64,000 nucleotides of DNA from assembly GCF_010389155.1 (NCBI RefSeq), contig NC_057769.1:30628735-30692734 (forward strand), given 5' to 3'. Origin of the DNA: Erigeron canadensis (taxonomy: Eukaryota > Streptophyta > Magnoliopsida > Asterales > Asteraceae). Each line of letters opens with the position of its first letter. The stretch's first letter is position 1. This document shows, one piece after another, positions 62,594-64,000 of the stretch. The translations under genes were made by a program, and so were the position numbers. The notes under the pieces are model-generated. The model saw nothing but the letters and a program-made list of their open reading frames with translations. It ran no database searches and was not told the origin of the DNA.

Positions 62594-64000
62594 GTAAATA
62601 TGTAAATATATAGTTATTTAACTGCATCTCTTCCTTTTTTGATACATGATCATTGATCAAGGTCGAAGAGTCAAACAAGAATAACCGTATTAAAATAAGT
62701 AATAGAAGCCAAGTATCATCTCCAACGGGGAACAATTGGTTATGTCTTTAGTTTAAATCAGATTTAGGAAATTTGAATTACAAAAAGCATATCTTTAGAA
62801 GAAAAAGCTTGCATGGTAAGCAATTTCATCGGACTCTGTGGCCAATTTTACAACTTCTGCCCTTGATTTTCTCCAATCACTTAGGATGAGAGATTTAACA
62901 TCCTCTTGCCCCTTTAAAAAGGTTAGGGCCTTGAAACGCATGCCTTTTCAAGTGATGAAATCAGTGGCGGGAGTCTCTAATCATTTAAAGTTGATTTGGC
63001 ATGCATTGTTGCAGTCTAGCCACTTTTAGGAGACAATAGGGTTAATACAGAGTAGTTGGAGGCTTTGAGCTATAACTGGATAAGGCCCTTCGAATGATAT
63101 AGGTATGGAATGTTTTTATTAGTGAAATAGTGAGTGATTATAGCTAGATTAGTTTCAAGGTGTAGCCTATTATGTATGCATCGATAACTCGTACTATTAT
63201 GATTTATTCACTGTGGGGTTAGGACTGATCTATATGATGTCACATCCATCCAATGGTTGTCCCTCATTTTAGGATGTTTAATGCGTGCATCACCCTAGGA
63301 GGAAATATCATTCGAGGGTGCCAACGATCACCTAGAAGGTAGAGAGACGCATCAAGTTACCACAAGATGAGATTTTTTTTTAAGATAGATAACATGGGTG
63401 AGAACCATGATATACCCTGTTTAGCATGAAGAAGACATTTTTATATCGAGTTTGAGCTAATAGCTCTACTACGAGCTATGCAACTCCACATCAAAGAGCA
63501 TTAGGGGTTGAGGTCATATTATGGATGGTTGATTTACTTTGGTAGGCCAGAGTTTGGAGACTTATCAATCAAGAGTTGCAGATTGTCTTTGGAGTCAATT
63601 GGCTATTTGGGAGACTGGGTAGAGGCTAATTATAATGACCCGTGAATTTTAAGAAATAATTAGATGATACAGGTAATATTAATATGGCTTAAACTATAGT
63701 TCAAATATTTGTAAAAAGTGGTAGACATGAAATAGGTTGATTACATATAAATAATAATAATAATAAAAAGATTAATATAAATAAACCATAGTAATTGATT
63801 GGAACGTAATATGGATACCCATGTAACTGAAAGTCCGAATACTTCGCACATGATCACAACTAGGACGCACAAAGCCGCTACAAGGTCGTTCATTTTCGAA
63901 TGCCTATAAAATCCCAGTCGTATTTTACTCGTATCACCAATCTAAAATCTTCGAACAAACTAAATATTGCTTAGCTTTTGAAATAAAAGTCGTAAGGCAC
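62594..64000 (+). other. MON1 intron 3 (incomplete)
   Basis: No continuing MON1 exon was recognised. Sequence between about 62800 and 63650 is less AT-rich than neighbouring introns and contains broken frames, suggesting a transposon relic. An AATGACCCGTGAATTT string near 63635 may be one end. No paired end was established. Confidence 0.45.

Noticed and set aside
63020..63060. Possible fourth MON1 exon (GAGACAATAGGGTTAATAC)
   Set aside because: It would translate in part like the expected Gly-Asp-x-x-Val, but the available acceptor puts a stop in frame.

Overview
This is a stretch of plant nuclear genome, from a eudicot. Split genes with GT-AG introns, a plasma-membrane aquaporin, a senescence-regulator S40 gene, an intronless cytosolic ribosomal L12 gene, and dense plant transposons (Helitrons, hAT, MULE, Harbinger-type MITEs, tRNA-derived SINEs, solo LTRs) together rule out bacteria, organelles and animals. 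An asterid, perhaps Asteraceae, is possible, but that is an impression only.

Genes, left to right: the terminal exon of a membrane protein (238-600, +); a five-exon YrdC/Sua5 threonylcarbamoyl-AMP synthase (2810-4995, +); a Ser/Pro-rich APAP/AGP-like membrane protein (6008-6463, -); an 82-residue microprotein whose first exon is only seven codons (8020-10845, +); a 135-residue secreted/single-pass membrane protein (11493-11900, -); a complete four-exon PIP2 aquaporin (23311-25011, -); 60S ribosomal protein L12 (36350-36850, -); an S40/DUF584 gene (55852-56337, +); and the first three exons of MON1/SAND, which runs off the right edge (60518-62593, +). From memory, the YrdC, PIP2, RPL12 and DUF584 genes occur in the same order on Arabidopsis chromosome 5 (At5g60590 to At5g60680), and the DUF584-MON1 pair recalls At2g28400-At2g28390. 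The window therefore looks like a conserved gene block expanded by transposons, not an operon-like pathway cluster.

Intergenic DNA. 11.9-23.3 kb holds two head-to-head non-autonomous Helitrons, one carrying a 975-bp solo LTR, plus a Harbinger-type MITE, a SINE with a 14-bp target duplication, a mutated Harbinger Myb-like ORF and a foldback MITE. 25-36 kb holds SINE copies and tandem repeats just downstream of RPL12. 37-39.5 kb is a nest of a hAT element (8-bp duplication) containing a Helitron and a SINE, followed by a MULE with a 9-bp duplication that abuts another Helitron end. 48.9-51.1 kb is a mosaic of exon-like pieces, including two fragments of a frameshifted RGLG/copine-like gene. Several transposons here are delimited by target-site duplications read directly from the sequence. 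Family-level gene names rest on motif recognition without database searches.
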